Origin: DATMAM01 sp035559995 | Lineage (GTDB): Bacteria > Desulfobacterota > Binatia > UBA9968 | Length of the DNA stretch: 64,000 nt | Direction: 5' to 3' | Assembly: GCA_035559995.1 (NCBI GenBank) | Contig: DATMAM010000065.1 | Location: 1-64,000 of the forward strand | In this document: in pieces, positions 1-8,294 of the stretch | How positions within the stretch are numbered: the stretch's first letter is position 1 | How the letters are laid out: the number at the start of each line of letters is the position of its first letter | Notes under the pieces: model-generated | Seen by the model: only the letters and a program-made list of their open reading frames with translations | Database searches by the model: none | Told to the model about the DNA's origin: nothing | Position numbers and translations under genes: made by a program

Positions 1-68
1 AAACGCAAGACCGCCTCTATCTTCCTCTTAGTAGAGAAACGACCTCGTTGCAGTTGTCTTTTCACCAT
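1..68 (-). CDS. Partial transposase-like ORF (5' end only)
   Basis: Only the first 22 codons are in the window. The ATG at 68 has a strong ribosome binding site (AGGAGG at 79-74, 5 bases upstream), so it is a real start. The N-terminus is very basic and ends with K-I-E-A-V-L-R, which resembles the beginning of the helix-turn-helix region of IS3-type OrfA transposases. It lies just inside a candidate insertion-sequence end (boundary near 118). The rest of the gene is beyond base 1, so the family assignment is tentative. Confidence 0.45.
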   Translation of the reverse strand, partial: MVKRQLQRGRFSTKRKIEAVLR

Positions 69-118
69 GGACACCTCCTGGGTTCTTCTCCCTAACATTT
101 CTCCCAATCAGGTGTCCA
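69..118 (-). mobile_element. Candidate insertion sequence end with inverted repeat
   Basis: GGACACCT at 69-76 is repeated in inverted orientation as AGGTGTCC at 110-117. Read on the minus strand the element would begin TGGACACC at 118 and run about 50 bases to the start codon of the transposase-like ORF. A short leader from a terminal repeat beginning with TG to a transposase start is typical of IS3-like elements. The other end is outside the window, so target duplications cannot be checked. Confidence 0.4.
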
Positions 119-271
119 AAGAAATCGTGGGGCGGGGGATAAGCGACGATTCCCGCCGAATCACTTTATACACGGCGGGCGGGCGAAATCCCGGAGAGTT
201 GGATCAGCGCTCGCTCACGACGTTGTGATGGCGCTGCACTGCATCCGTTATGCGCGTGCCTCGTTGCTCTT

Positions 272-487
272 TTGTCCCGTTACGACTGGGAAAAGGACGA
301 GGTTGTCCTGCTTCCTGTCAAATCCCATGGCGTCGTCCATCAGCATTTTAACTCAGGCCCGAGTAAATCCGCCAAGTTGCTCGTTTCCGAACCCAATTGG
401 GTCCACGTTTGGGGAGTGGACCTCGGTTCGGGATTCGAGATGCTCGAGCCTGCGCCCGAGTATCAAGCGCCAGGCGAAGTTTGAGGC
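272..487 (+). pseudogene. Cupin gene remnant (C-terminal fragment)
   Basis: About 70 codons in one frame encode a second-cupin half: R-Y-D-W-E-K, then V-H-Q-H-F-N-S, then a tail ending at a TGA. The same order (RYDW, then WHQHFNTG, then KPARFLV) occurs near the C-terminus of the intact bicupin at 33785-34828, so this is the end of a related gene. Upstream codons in the frame do not look like cupin sequence and there is no start with a ribosome binding site, so the first two-thirds is missing or scrambled. The fragment sits about 150 bases from the insertion-sequence end, which may have caused the decay. The 69-271 stretch otherwise shows nothing I can name. Confidence 0.5.
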
Positions 488-642
488 GCGCTCGTCAGCC
501 GTTTCCACGTCTCGACATTCCACCGAGGCCGTGCGCGGTCACCTTCGTTCGAAAAGCTCCTGAGAAAATTGAGGCATGCCGAGCGGAGCCGATCCGCGCC
601 CGAAAAACCGCCGCCGGGCGCGAAGCCGCGACCGGGAGAATC

Positions 643-1239
643 TCACGCCGTGGTGTACCACTTGGTATGGCGCTCGACGGGCAGGCGCTTGGCCATGGTC
701 TTCTGCTCGGAGTACCCCAGGAAGATGCACGCCACGGGCCGCTCCTTCTCCGTGAGCCCGAGGACAGGGCCGACAAAGTTTTGATCGATCCAGTCGCCCG
801 TGCTGGGATAGCTGCCCAGGCCCCGGGCCGTCGCCGCCACCAGCAGGTTCTCGATTGCGCACCAGCAGGCGGCGTAGTTCTCCTGGTCGACGATCTTGTT
901 GTCATCGCCCACCATGGACACGATGATAATGACCGGGGACGAAAAACACTTCGCGCGGGCGAAGGCGAGGGCCTCCTCGCTCACCTGCTCGCCCTTTTTT
1001 TCGGCGGCCCAACGCACGGCCGCCTGGCGCGCGGGAACCAACCGCTCGCGGCCCTCTCCCATAAAAACGTGGAACCGCCAGGGATGGGTCAGCCTGTGGT
1101 TGGGCGCCCAGTGGGCGGCATCGAGCAGTTCTTCGATCCACTCGCGAGGAATCTCGGTGGGAAGGTACTCCTTCACCGACCGGCGCGTTCTGATTGCCGT
1201 AAGCGCATCCGCGAGAGGACGCTCGGTTGTTGTTGCCAT
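643..1239 (-). CDS. Nitroreductase family protein
   Basis: A 198-residue protein of the FMN-dependent nitroreductase superfamily, the usual length for small YdjA-like members. The N-terminal R-T-R-R-S-V-K-E-Y motif is the FMN-phosphate-binding signature of the family, followed by A-P-N-H-R-L-T-H-P-W-R-F, and a C-terminal G-L-G-S-Y segment that normally lies beside the flavin. Such enzymes use NAD(P)H to reduce nitro groups, quinones or activated alkenes; the substrate cannot be told from sequence. The start chosen is the ATG at 1239, with AGGAGGT 7 bases upstream; an open frame continues to 1326 without a better site. It stands alone, divergent from the LysM gene. Confidence 0.85.
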   Translation of the reverse strand: MATTTERPLADALTAIRTRRSVKEYLPTEIPREWIEELLDAAHWAPNHRLTHPWRFHVFMGEGRERLVPARQAAVRWAAEKKGEQVSEEALAFARAKCFSSPVIIIVSMVGDDNKIVDQENYAACWCAIENLLVAATARGLGSYPSTGDWIDQNFVGPVLGLTEKERPVACIFLGYSEQKTMAKRLPVERHTKWYTTA

Positions 1240-1549
1240 CGATTTTACCTCCTGGTCTCGTTGGGCTTTGTCTGCCGGAGATTTTAGCCTAACTTTTTTT
1301 CTCTCCCGAGCAACGGCGCCCGGCATGCGAAAGCCGCGGCGCTGCTTTCGTCACCGGCAGGCGTGTGGGAGCCGCGGCTCAAAACAGGCGTATTTTGCAC
1401 ACTTCTGTCACTGAATCAAGAGAGGCCACGGCCCAGGGCCGGCGGTCACGCCCTTTGCGCTCGAGACCCTATGGCGGAGCCCGGGCTGGCTTGCTAGCTT
1501 TTATTGGAGAACGAATCGCGGCCTTCGGCGGCCCGGGAAAGGAGGATTT
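1240..1549. other. Intergenic region between divergent genes
   Basis: 310 bases between the nitroreductase (minus) and LysM (plus) starts. It must hold both promoters. I see the two Shine-Dalgarno sites at its edges and no convincing -35/-10 pair, no repeat and no RNA gene. Confidence 0.5.
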
Positions 1550-2134
1550 ATGGCGTTACCTCTTTTTCTCATCTCTGTTGTCTCCGCTCTTCTGGCCGCT
1601 TCACCGGCGGCGGCCGAGTACCAAACATGGAAGTTGAGACCGGGCGACAATCTCGACGCGATCGCGGCGACGCTCGACATTCCCGCCGAGGACATTAAAA
1701 AGCACAATCCCGGGATCGTGGAGAATAGCCTCCAGATCGGCCAGAAGCTAAAGCTCCCCCTGCGCGCGTATGCGGAGAGCGAGGCGCTGGAGCAAGAGCT
1801 GCGAACAAAAGACCGGCGCATCGCGCAGCTTGAAAGTAAAACCGCCTATCTGGAGGAGCAAATCGCGCGCGCACAATCGCAGCTCCGCTGGCATCCTCTG
1901 TGGTTTTGGGGATTCTGGATCTGTTTCGGCATTCTCGCGTTCCTATTCGCCGGCGCGTATTGGATGATTCGGCAAACGCACCCGCGGGTGTTGGAGCAAC
2001 CGCGCGAGCGGACCATCAGGGATTTGCGCGAGAGCCAAATTCGAGCGCGCTCGTCCGTGCCGTACGAGGAAGACGGCGCAGGCACGGGCGGAGACTGGCG
2101 GCTATCGCTGAGGCGCTTCCCGCACGCCCATTAG
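1550..2134 (+). CDS. LysM domain membrane protein
   Basis: A 194-residue envelope protein. Residues 1-22 form a Sec-type signal peptide ending A-A-A-E. One LysM domain follows (about 24-68: W-K-L-R-P-G-D-N-L, then I-Q-I-G-Q-K-L), a fold that binds N-acetylglucosamine in peptidoglycan. A charged coiled-coil-like stretch (about 75-108) leads to one strongly hydrophobic transmembrane helix (about 117-142), then a basic cytoplasmic tail. The layout predicts an inner-membrane anchor with the LysM domain in the periplasm. AAAGGAGG lies 6-7 bases before the ATG. The gene is convergent with hpnA. No catalytic domain is visible, so a structural or scaffolding role is likely. Confidence 0.75.
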   Translation: MALPLFLISVVSALLAASPAAAEYQTWKLRPGDNLDAIAATLDIPAEDIKKHNPGIVENSLQIGQKLKLPLRAYAESEALEQELRTKDRRIAQLESKTAYLEEQIARAQSQLRWHPLWFWGFWICFGILAFLFAGAYWMIRQTHPRVLEQPRERTIRDLRESQIRARSSVPYEEDGAGTGGDWRLSLRRFPHAH

Positions 2135-2141
2135 CTGCGGA

Positions 2142-3146
2142 TCAGGCTTTCGCAGGCTTGATATAGCCGTGGCGATAAAACCAGTCGACCGCATCGCGCA
2201 GCGCCTCGATTGCAGGTCGGGGCGAATAGCCAAGCTCGCGCCTCGCCTTCTCGCTCGAGAAGTACATGAGTTTGCGGGCCATTCGAACCCCGTCCACCGT
2301 GACCATGGGCTCGGCCGAAATTTTGCCGCGCGCAAGCGCTTCGCAGAGATAGGCCGCGGGCATGACGCACCAGTGGGGCAGCCTGATGCGCGGCGGCGGA
2401 CGGCCGGAAAGTTCGGCCACCCTTTCGAGAATCCATCGGAGGGTTCGATTCTCGCCGCCCAGAATATAACGCTCGCCGATAGCTCCGCGTTCATACGCCA
2501 GCAGGTGGCCGGCCGCCACGTCATCGACGTGCACCACATTGAGCCCCGTATCGACGTAGACAGGAATGCGCCCGGACGCGGCTGCGACAATCATCCGTCC
2601 GGTCGGGGTCGGCTTGACGTCGCCCGGCCCAAAAGGGGCCGCCGGGTTCACGATCACGACCGGCATTCCTTTCTCCTGCACTAACCGCTTGACCTCGCGC
2701 TCGGCGAGAAACTTCGACTGCTTGTAGGCGCCCACGATCTCCTCCAGCTCGGCATGGGAGGTCTCGTCCGCAGGGGTGCCGTCGCCTTTGACGTGCAGAG
2801 TCGCAACGCTCGATGTGTAAACGATCCGCGCCGCGCCTGCCGCCTCGGCCGCCCGCAGCAGATTGACCGTGCCTTGAACGTTGATCAGGTCCATCTTCTC
2901 CCGATCCGGCACCCACAGCCGGTAATCCGCCGCCACGTGAAACACCGCTTCGCAGCCTCGTACCGCGCGCTCGAGCGACGCCATGTCAACGAGATCGCCC
3001 GTCACGATTTCACAGTCCGCGCCCGCCAGATTGAGCCGGTTGCTGTTCGGGCGGACAAGCGCGCGGACACGGTGGCCCGCGGCCACCAGAGAACGAAGCA
3101 CCGCCCCGCCTACGAAACCCGTCGCGCCGGTCAAGAGAGTGGTCAT
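2142..3146 (-). CDS. hpnA: Hopanoid-associated sugar epimerase HpnA
   Basis: A 334-residue extended short-chain dehydrogenase/NDP-sugar epimerase. The N-terminus carries T-G-A-T-G-F-V-G-G, the NAD(P)-binding glycine motif; Y-K-Q-S-K near residue 140 supplies the catalytic Tyr-Lys. The V-A-A-D-Y-R-L-W segment is characteristic of the HpnA subfamily found in hopanoid clusters, where the protein is thought to help modify the hopanoid side chain, although its exact reaction is not settled. The ATG has AAGGA just upstream. It is divergent from hpnB and less than 10 kb from the rest of the hopanoid genes, which supports the subfamily call. Confidence 0.85.
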   Translation of the reverse strand: MTTLLTGATGFVGGAVLRSLVAAGHRVRALVRPNSNRLNLAGADCEIVTGDLVDMASLERAVRGCEAVFHVAADYRLWVPDREKMDLINVQGTVNLLRAAEAAGAARIVYTSSVATLHVKGDGTPADETSHAELEEIVGAYKQSKFLAEREVKRLVQEKGMPVVIVNPAAPFGPGDVKPTPTGRMIVAAASGRIPVYVDTGLNVVHVDDVAAGHLLAYERGAIGERYILGGENRTLRWILERVAELSGRPPPRIRLPHWCVMPAAYLCEALARGKISAEPMVTVDGVRMARKLMYFSSEKARRELGYSPRPAIEALRDAVDWFYRHGYIKPAKA

Positions 3147-3250
3147 CGTCCTTTTCTCCCGCCCTTTCGATGCGAGCGCAAAGCCGCGCTTTCGCGATAG
3201 CGTCTTTTCTCTAGTTGAGAAATCTCAAAATGACAAACTCGGCAACTGTA

Positions 3251-3279
3251 TTGACGAGCCAAACCGTTGTGGGTATTGC
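3251..3279 (+). promoter_or_regulatory. Candidate sigma70-type promoter of hpnB
   Basis: TTGACG at 3251-3256 and TATTGC at 3274-3279 are separated by 17 bases. The start codon of hpnB is 17 bases further on. The -35 box is good and the -10 box weak. Confidence 0.3.
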
Positions 3280-3296
3280 TTCACCGAGGCGACGCC

Positions 3297-4457
3297 ATGG
3301 AAGCGCTCTCGATCTTTCTTGCGCCGCTCTCGGCCCTGCTCTGGACGAGCTTCGCCTTATCGCCCTGGGGCCCGTGGCGCAATCGTGAAGTGCTCGAGGT
3401 CGCCGACGCCGATAAAAACGGCGAACCGCTGGCCGAGATCACAGCGGTCATTCCGGCCCGAAACGAAGCTCAAGTGATTGAGCAAAGCCTGCTGTCGCTG
3501 ATGGCGCAAGGGGCAGGCCTCGCGATCATCCTGGTCGACGACGGCTCGGAGGACGGCACGGCTCAAAGGGCGCGCCGGCTCGGCCATTCCCGCCTCACGA
3601 TCGTGCAGAGCGCGCCGCTGCCCGACGGCTGGAGCGGCAAGCTCTGGGCGCTCGAGCAGGGCCGCCGCAAGGTTACGACCCGCTATACGCTGTTCCTGGA
3701 CGCGGACATAAAGCTGGCGCCCGGCAGCATCAGAGCTCTGAAGCGCAAGCTCCATCAGGAACGCGCGCAATTGATCTCTGTCATGGCCGCTCCCTCGATG
3801 GCCTCACCCTGGGAGAAGCTTCTGATGCCCGCGTTTGTTTACTTCTTCAAGGCTCTCTATCCGTTTGACCGGGTCAATTCGCCCCACAGCAGGATCGCGG
3901 CGGCGGCCGGCGGATGCATCCTTGTCGAGACGAGCGTCTTGCAACGGATCGGCGGCCTGGAGCCGATCGGGTCCGCGGTCATCGACGATTGCGCGCTCGC
4001 GCGCCGGGTCAAATTACACGGATTCAAGATCTGGTTGGGGCTGACGCACGCGGCACGAAGCGTTCGGCGCTATAAAAATGCGCGCGAGATCGCCGACATG
4101 ATCGCCCGCTGCGCGTTTCAGCAGCTTCGCCACTCGCCGGGCCTTTTGATTCTCTGCACCTTCGTTCTTCTTGTGCTGTACGTCTGTCCCGGTTTCATGA
4201 TCGCGTCTTCGACGACCCCGGTCCGCTGTCTTTCGCTCGCGGCCGCGGCGACGATGTTTCTGACTTACCTGCCGACGCTTCGTTTCTATCGGCGATCGCC
4301 CGCCTGGGCCTTGTGCTTGCCTTTCATCGCCCTTTTTTTTCTCGCCGCGACTTGGATATCGGCGTTTCGTTACTGGCGCGGCGAGCGCACCCGCTGGAAA
4401 GGAAGGGTCTATAAGCGGCCGCTTGCCGTCGAACTCGCGGAGAGATCGTCGAGATAA
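3297..4457 (+). CDS. hpnB: Hopanoid-associated glycosyltransferase HpnB
   Basis: A 386-residue membrane-bound family 2 glycosyltransferase. An N-terminal hydrophobic segment (about 1-22) is followed by the catalytic domain with V-D-D-G-S-E-D-G near residue 80, L-D-A-D near residue 135 (metal/nucleotide-sugar binding) and a later G-G-C-I-L-V-E and D-D-C-A acceptor-side motif. Several transmembrane helices fill the C-terminal 120 residues. The order and length fit HpnB, which is proposed to work on the polar head of extended hopanoids at the inner membrane. The ATG at 3297 with GAGG upstream is preferred over an in-frame ATG at 3267. The 3' end overlaps the convergent hpnG by 49 bases. Confidence 0.85.
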   Translation: MEALSIFLAPLSALLWTSFALSPWGPWRNREVLEVADADKNGEPLAEITAVIPARNEAQVIEQSLLSLMAQGAGLAIILVDDGSEDGTAQRARRLGHSRLTIVQSAPLPDGWSGKLWALEQGRRKVTTRYTLFLDADIKLAPGSIRALKRKLHQERAQLISVMAAPSMASPWEKLLMPAFVYFFKALYPFDRVNSPHSRIAAAAGGCILVETSVLQRIGGLEPIGSAVIDDCALARRVKLHGFKIWLGLTHAARSVRRYKNAREIADMIARCAFQQLRHSPGLLILCTFVLLVLYVCPGFMIASSTTPVRCLSLAAAATMFLTYLPTLRFYRRSPAWALCLPFIALFFLAATWISAFRYWRGERTRWKGRVYKRPLAVELAERSSR

Positions 4458-5155
4458 ACCCGTGAGGCATCGAGCACCCGCGTGCTTGCCCGCTTTAGCG
4501 CTTTTCTCGCCGCGTTGAATTGCACGCCGAGCTTGATCAGCGCCATCGCTTCCGCCGGGCGAAAGACGGCGCGCGCCAGAAAGCTCCGGATGGCGACACG
4601 ACCGGCGCAATCGAGCGCGCGCACGACGTTCTCGGGAATCTCGCTGGATGCGGTGTCGGCGATGGCCCGCACCGCCGCAAACGGCACGCCCCGCGCGCGC
4701 GCGCATCTCGCCTGGGCGCCGCTTTCCATATCCGTGGCCGCCGCTCGGGTGCGCTCGGCAAGCGCCCGCTTCGCGCGCGGCGCCGCGACAACGGTCGCGC
4801 TTTCGGCCAGCGCCCCGGCGCACAGCCGATGGTCGGCCGCCAGCGCTCGATAGAGCCGCTCATGCCATTCGGCGCTAACCGGATAAACTTCGCCGGCCAC
4901 GTCGACAACGCGTCGGGGAAGGATGAGGCAGCCGGGGCCGAGGCGCTCGTCGAGGGCGGCGGCGCAGCCCCAGCTCAAGAGCGCGCGCGCACCGCGCGAG
5001 ATCAGCAGCTCGCTCGCCGCGCCGGCGCGCTCTGCTCCGATACCCGCCAGCGCGACCAGCACGCCATCGCTCAGTCGCTCGCATGTTCCAATGCGCATCC
5101 CTCGGGCAGTCAAGGTCTTTAACTCCCGGGGAAGCGCAACGACGATTCCAAGCAT
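4409..5155 (-). CDS. hpnG: Adenosylhopane nucleosidase/phosphorylase HpnG
   Basis: A 248-residue member of the purine nucleoside phosphorylase/MTAN family: N-terminal G-I-V-V-A-L-P-R-E-L, then A-G-I-G-A-E-R-A, and a central A-T-D-M-E-S-G-A motif that carries the ribose-binding Met-Glu. In hopanoid clusters this family member (HpnG) removes adenine from adenosylhopane, the HpnH product, to give ribosylhopane. Its ATG overlaps the stop codon of shc (TAATG), so it is probably translationally coupled and transcribed with shc and the upstream isoprenoid genes. It overlaps the 3' end of hpnB on the other strand. Confidence 0.85.
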   Translation of the reverse strand: MLGIVVALPRELKTLTARGMRIGTCERLSDGVLVALAGIGAERAGAASELLISRGARALLSWGCAAALDERLGPGCLILPRRVVDVAGEVYPVSAEWHERLYRALAADHRLCAGALAESATVVAAPRAKRALAERTRAAATDMESGAQARCARARGVPFAAVRAIADTASSEIPENVVRALDCAGRVAIRSFLARAVFRPAEAMALIKLGVQFNAARKALKRASTRVLDASRVYLDDLSASSTASGRL

Positions 5156-7113
5156 TAGCCTTTTTCGGCGATCAGGTTGCGGTAGCGCGCCAGCGCGAGC
5201 AGCGGAAAGTACTTGTCATAGCCGTGGTACTTTAAATAGAAAACGCGGGGAAAGCCGGGCGCGTTGAATTCCGGGTCTTTCCAGAGGCCGTCCGGCCGCT
5301 GCGTGCTTAGAAGAAAGCGGATCCCCGCGCGAACGGCGTCGCAATTGACTTCCCCGGCGCTCATCAAACCCAGAACCGCCCAGGCGGTATGAAACGAGGT
5401 GCTGCGCTGCCCTCGGCCGCGCCTGGAGGGATCAAAGTAAGTGTCGTTCCCTTCGCCCCAGCCGCCGTCGGCGCGCTGGACGCTTTTAAGCCATGCGCCC
5501 GCGCGCCGCACCGCCTCCGATCGAGGATCTATTCCCGCCTCCTCCAATGCCATCAGCACCGACCAGGTGCCGTAGATGTAATTGGTGCCCCATCTGCCGT
5601 ACCACGCCCCGTCCGGCGCTTGGCAACGAAAGAGATACTCAAGACAGCGTTCGAGCGCCGCGCGGCACGGCGCCGAAGATCTCAGTCGCGCAAGCAACAT
5701 CGCGCAGCGCCCGCTCACGTCCTCGGTCGGCGGATCGAGCAGGGCGCCGTGATCGGCAAAAGGTATCTCGTTGAGATAAACGTGGTCGTTGTCGGCGTCA
5801 AAGGAGGCAAAGCCGCCGTTTCTGGACTGCATGCCGCAAATCCACTCGGCCGCGCGCTGCACGGCGTTTTCAAAACGCCTGTCCCCGTTCTTGTGCATCG
5901 CGTAAGCGACGGCGGCCGTGTCGTCGAGGTCGGGATAGTGGGAATTTTTGAATTGAAAGGGCCAGCCGCCGCTCCTAATTTGAGGGCGATTGAACCGCCA
6001 ATCCTGGGGGCCGTCCAAGAGCTGTCTTGCAGCCAGCCAGTCGAGAGCTTTGTTCGCGGCGGCGCGACTGCGGGCGTCGCCGGCCTGCTCGAGCGCGATA
6101 CAGGACCATACGGTATCCCACACGGGCGACACGCACGGCTGGCAGTACGCCGAATCTTCCTCGATCACCAGCAGATCTTCGATCGCGCGGCGCGCCTGAG
6201 CGCGGCGCGGATCGGACGCGGCATAGCCCAGCAGGTCCATGACCTCGTAGGCGTTGACCATCGCCGGAAAGATCGCGCCCAGGCCGCCTTCGCCGTTGAG
6301 CCGCTCCAGAATCCACGCCTCGGCCTCTTTTATGGCGCGCCGACGAAGGCGCTGTGGAATCCAGGGCTCGAGTTTGAGGCCCAGACGATCGAGCACGAGA
6401 AACGCGCGATTGAGAGCCGAGCGCGCCGGAAAATAGTCGGTTTCCTGCCAGGGGTCCCTGACGAAGAGTTCGCGAACCGAAACCTGTTTCGGATTGCGCG
6501 CGCGCGCCCTGAACGCGTACAAAATGAACAAAGGCACCATGACGGTTCGCGACCAATAAGAGATCTTGGACAGGTGGAAAGGAAACCAGTGCGGCAGCAG
6601 CATGCATTCGACCGGCAAAAACGGCACGGCGCGCCACGGAAGTTGCTCAAACATGGCCAGCGCAATTCTTGTGAACACGTTGCTCCGTGACGCCCCGCCC
6701 AGGCGCAGGATGGTCTCCCGCGCTCTGGCCATGTGCGGCAGGTCGGGCGAGTCGCCGGCAAGCTTCAGCGCGTAGTAGGCTTTGACGGAGCAGCTGAGAT
6801 CGGCGCTCCCGCCGTAGTAGAGCGGCCAGCCGCCGTCGTCCGCTTGGTGCGCGCGCAGGTACGAGGCGAGCTTTCTCTCCAGCCGCTCGTCGATCTCGCC
6901 CAGGTAGTGCGTCATCAAGATGTACTCGGCGGGGATCGTGCAATCGGCCTCGAGTTCGAAACACCAGTAGCCGTCCGCGTGCTGCAAGCCGAGGAGCGCC
7001 TTTGCGGCGCGCTCGACGGCGCGGTCCAATTCCGACAGGCGCGGCTCTGCCGCGTCGCCCGGCTTGCGTTCTCGGAGGGTCCGACCCGCGATCGGTGTGG
7101 AGCCGTCGTCCAT
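5155..7113 (-). CDS. shc: Squalene-hopene cyclase
   Basis: A 652-residue class II triterpene cyclase, a normal family length. The protonating motif D-L-D-D-T-A (DxDDTA) lies near residue 395, and many QW repeats (for example D-G-G-W-P, D-G-A-W-Y-G-R-W-G, D-G-G-W-G-E-G) are spread through both alpha barrels. The enzyme cyclises squalene to hopene/hopanol at the inner membrane. It follows squalene synthase by 12 bases and overlaps hpnG by one base, so precursor supply, cyclisation and side-chain trimming appear to be one operon. The ATG at 7113 has no strong ribosome binding site, consistent with coupling to the gene before it. Confidence 0.96.
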   Translation of the reverse strand: MDDGSTPIAGRTLRERKPGDAAEPRLSELDRAVERAAKALLGLQHADGYWCFELEADCTIPAEYILMTHYLGEIDERLERKLASYLRAHQADDGGWPLYYGGSADLSCSVKAYYALKLAGDSPDLPHMARARETILRLGGASRSNVFTRIALAMFEQLPWRAVPFLPVECMLLPHWFPFHLSKISYWSRTVMVPLFILYAFRARARNPKQVSVRELFVRDPWQETDYFPARSALNRAFLVLDRLGLKLEPWIPQRLRRRAIKEAEAWILERLNGEGGLGAIFPAMVNAYEVMDLLGYAASDPRRAQARRAIEDLLVIEEDSAYCQPCVSPVWDTVWSCIALEQAGDARSRAAANKALDWLAARQLLDGPQDWRFNRPQIRSGGWPFQFKNSHYPDLDDTAAVAYAMHKNGDRRFENAVQRAAEWICGMQSRNGGFASFDADNDHVYLNEIPFADHGALLDPPTEDVSGRCAMLLARLRSSAPCRAALERCLEYLFRCQAPDGAWYGRWGTNYIYGTWSVLMALEEAGIDPRSEAVRRAGAWLKSVQRADGGWGEGNDTYFDPSRRGRGQRSTSFHTAWAVLGLMSAGEVNCDAVRAGIRFLLSTQRPDGLWKDPEFNAPGFPRVFYLKYHGYDKYFPLLALARYRNLIAEKG

Positions 7114-7125
7114 AAGATAAAGCGT

Positions 7126-8259
7126 TCAGGGATCGGCAGGCGCCGCATTCTCGTCGGCTTTCCCGAACGGTGGCCGCGCCGTCATGGCAAACGGCGGCGG
7201 CAGCGGCCGCGCGGCGAGATAGAAAAGAAGCTTGAGGCAGGTATTGTTTTGCCGCGCCAGCCGCGTGGCCAGGATGGTCGCCTTCACGCTGGCGCGCGAG
7301 ATCTTCACTTCGCTTCCGGCCGTATAGGAAAGATGGCTGTTGATCTTGCGCAGCGTCAGCACGGCCAGGCCGACCGCCCAGAGACAAAAGTTACGAATCC
7401 CGGTTTCCTCCTTGGGGATGAGCAACGTGTAAGCCAGGGCGTTTCTCAGGTGGCCATGCGCGATGCCGACCAGGCGCCGAACCCCGCGCTCGAACTCCGC
7501 TCGATTTTGCAGCCCGGGCAAGTCGCCGAGATCGAATCCTTCTTCGGCGAAAACCTTCCGCGGCAACCAGCAAGCCCCGCGCCGGTAGTCTTCCCACAGG
7601 TCTTTGAGAATGTTGGTCATCTGCAGGCCTTGCCCGAAAGACACCGCCAAAGCCATCAGGCGCTCGTGCTGCTTTGCGATGGCCGGCGAATGAAGACAAA
7701 AGAGCTCCGTCAGCATCTGACCCACAACGCCGGCCACGCAATAGCAGTACCGATCGAGATCTTCCAGGCTCTGGAGCCCGTGCTTTCCCGCACTGAGCTG
7801 GAATTGCCCCATACCCTCCGCCATGATGCGAACGCAGCGTTCCAGCGCCCGGCGCTGGGGCGGCGAGAAGCGCCGGGTAATTCGCACCACGCGCGGAACG
7901 TTGCGGATCAGTTCAGCCTCGGCGGGCGTCGTATGGCTCGAAAGCAGCCCGGCGAGCTGAGCGGAAAAAAGCTCGCCGTCGTCTTCCGCGCTCACCGTCT
8001 TCAGAAACTGCCGGCAGAAATACTGCTTTTGCGTGGCGCTCAGAGCCGGCTCGTCTTCGATGGTATCGACAATGCGGCAGAGGAGATAGGCGTTGGCGAC
8101 GACGCGCCTGAGCGACGGCGGAAGCTGCGGAATCGTCAACGCGAAGGTGCGCGAGACTCCCTCTAACATCGCGGCCTGAAAATCGTCGTCGTCAACCCAG
8201 GATTTCCGCGATTCATCGCCCCGCGGCTCGGCGGCAGGCGCCGAAGCGAGTTCCGGCAT
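7126..8259 (-). CDS. Squalene synthase (squalene/phytoene synthase family)
   Basis: About 377 residues. The two Asp-rich motifs are present: D-T-I-E-D near residue 66 and D-L-W-E-D-Y-R-R-G near 222. The second motif, the single-gene arrangement and the length resemble one-step squalene synthase (FPP to squalene with NADPH) more than the HpnC/HpnD pair of the HpnCDE pathway, none of which is otherwise visible here. It lies between ispA (FPP supply) and shc (squalene use). The ATG at 8259 is chosen; one at 8283 is equally possible and no start has a good Shine-Dalgarno. The longer frame up to 8379 overlaps ispA and is unlikely. Confidence 0.85.
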   Translation of the reverse strand: MPELASAPAAEPRGDESRKSWVDDDDFQAAMLEGVSRTFALTIPQLPPSLRRVVANAYLLCRIVDTIEDEPALSATQKQYFCRQFLKTVSAEDDGELFSAQLAGLLSSHTTPAEAELIRNVPRVVRITRRFSPPQRRALERCVRIMAEGMGQFQLSAGKHGLQSLEDLDRYCYCVAGVVGQMLTELFCLHSPAIAKQHERLMALAVSFGQGLQMTNILKDLWEDYRRGACWLPRKVFAEEGFDLGDLPGLQNRAEFERGVRRLVGIAHGHLRNALAYTLLIPKEETGIRNFCLWAVGLAVLTLRKINSHLSYTAGSEVKISRASVKATILATRLARQNNTCLKLLFYLAARPLPPPFAMTARPPFGKADENAAPADP

Positions 8260-8294
8260 GGTGCTCTGGTTTCGAAAAAGCATGGCCGGCCGGG

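Noticed and set aside
3267..3296. hpnB start at 3267
   Set aside because: The codons before 3297 are not conserved-looking and the ATG at 3297 has its own GAGG.
5389..6690. 433-residue plus-strand frame
   Set aside because: Opposite the squalene-hopene cyclase gene, which has DxDDTA and QW motifs.
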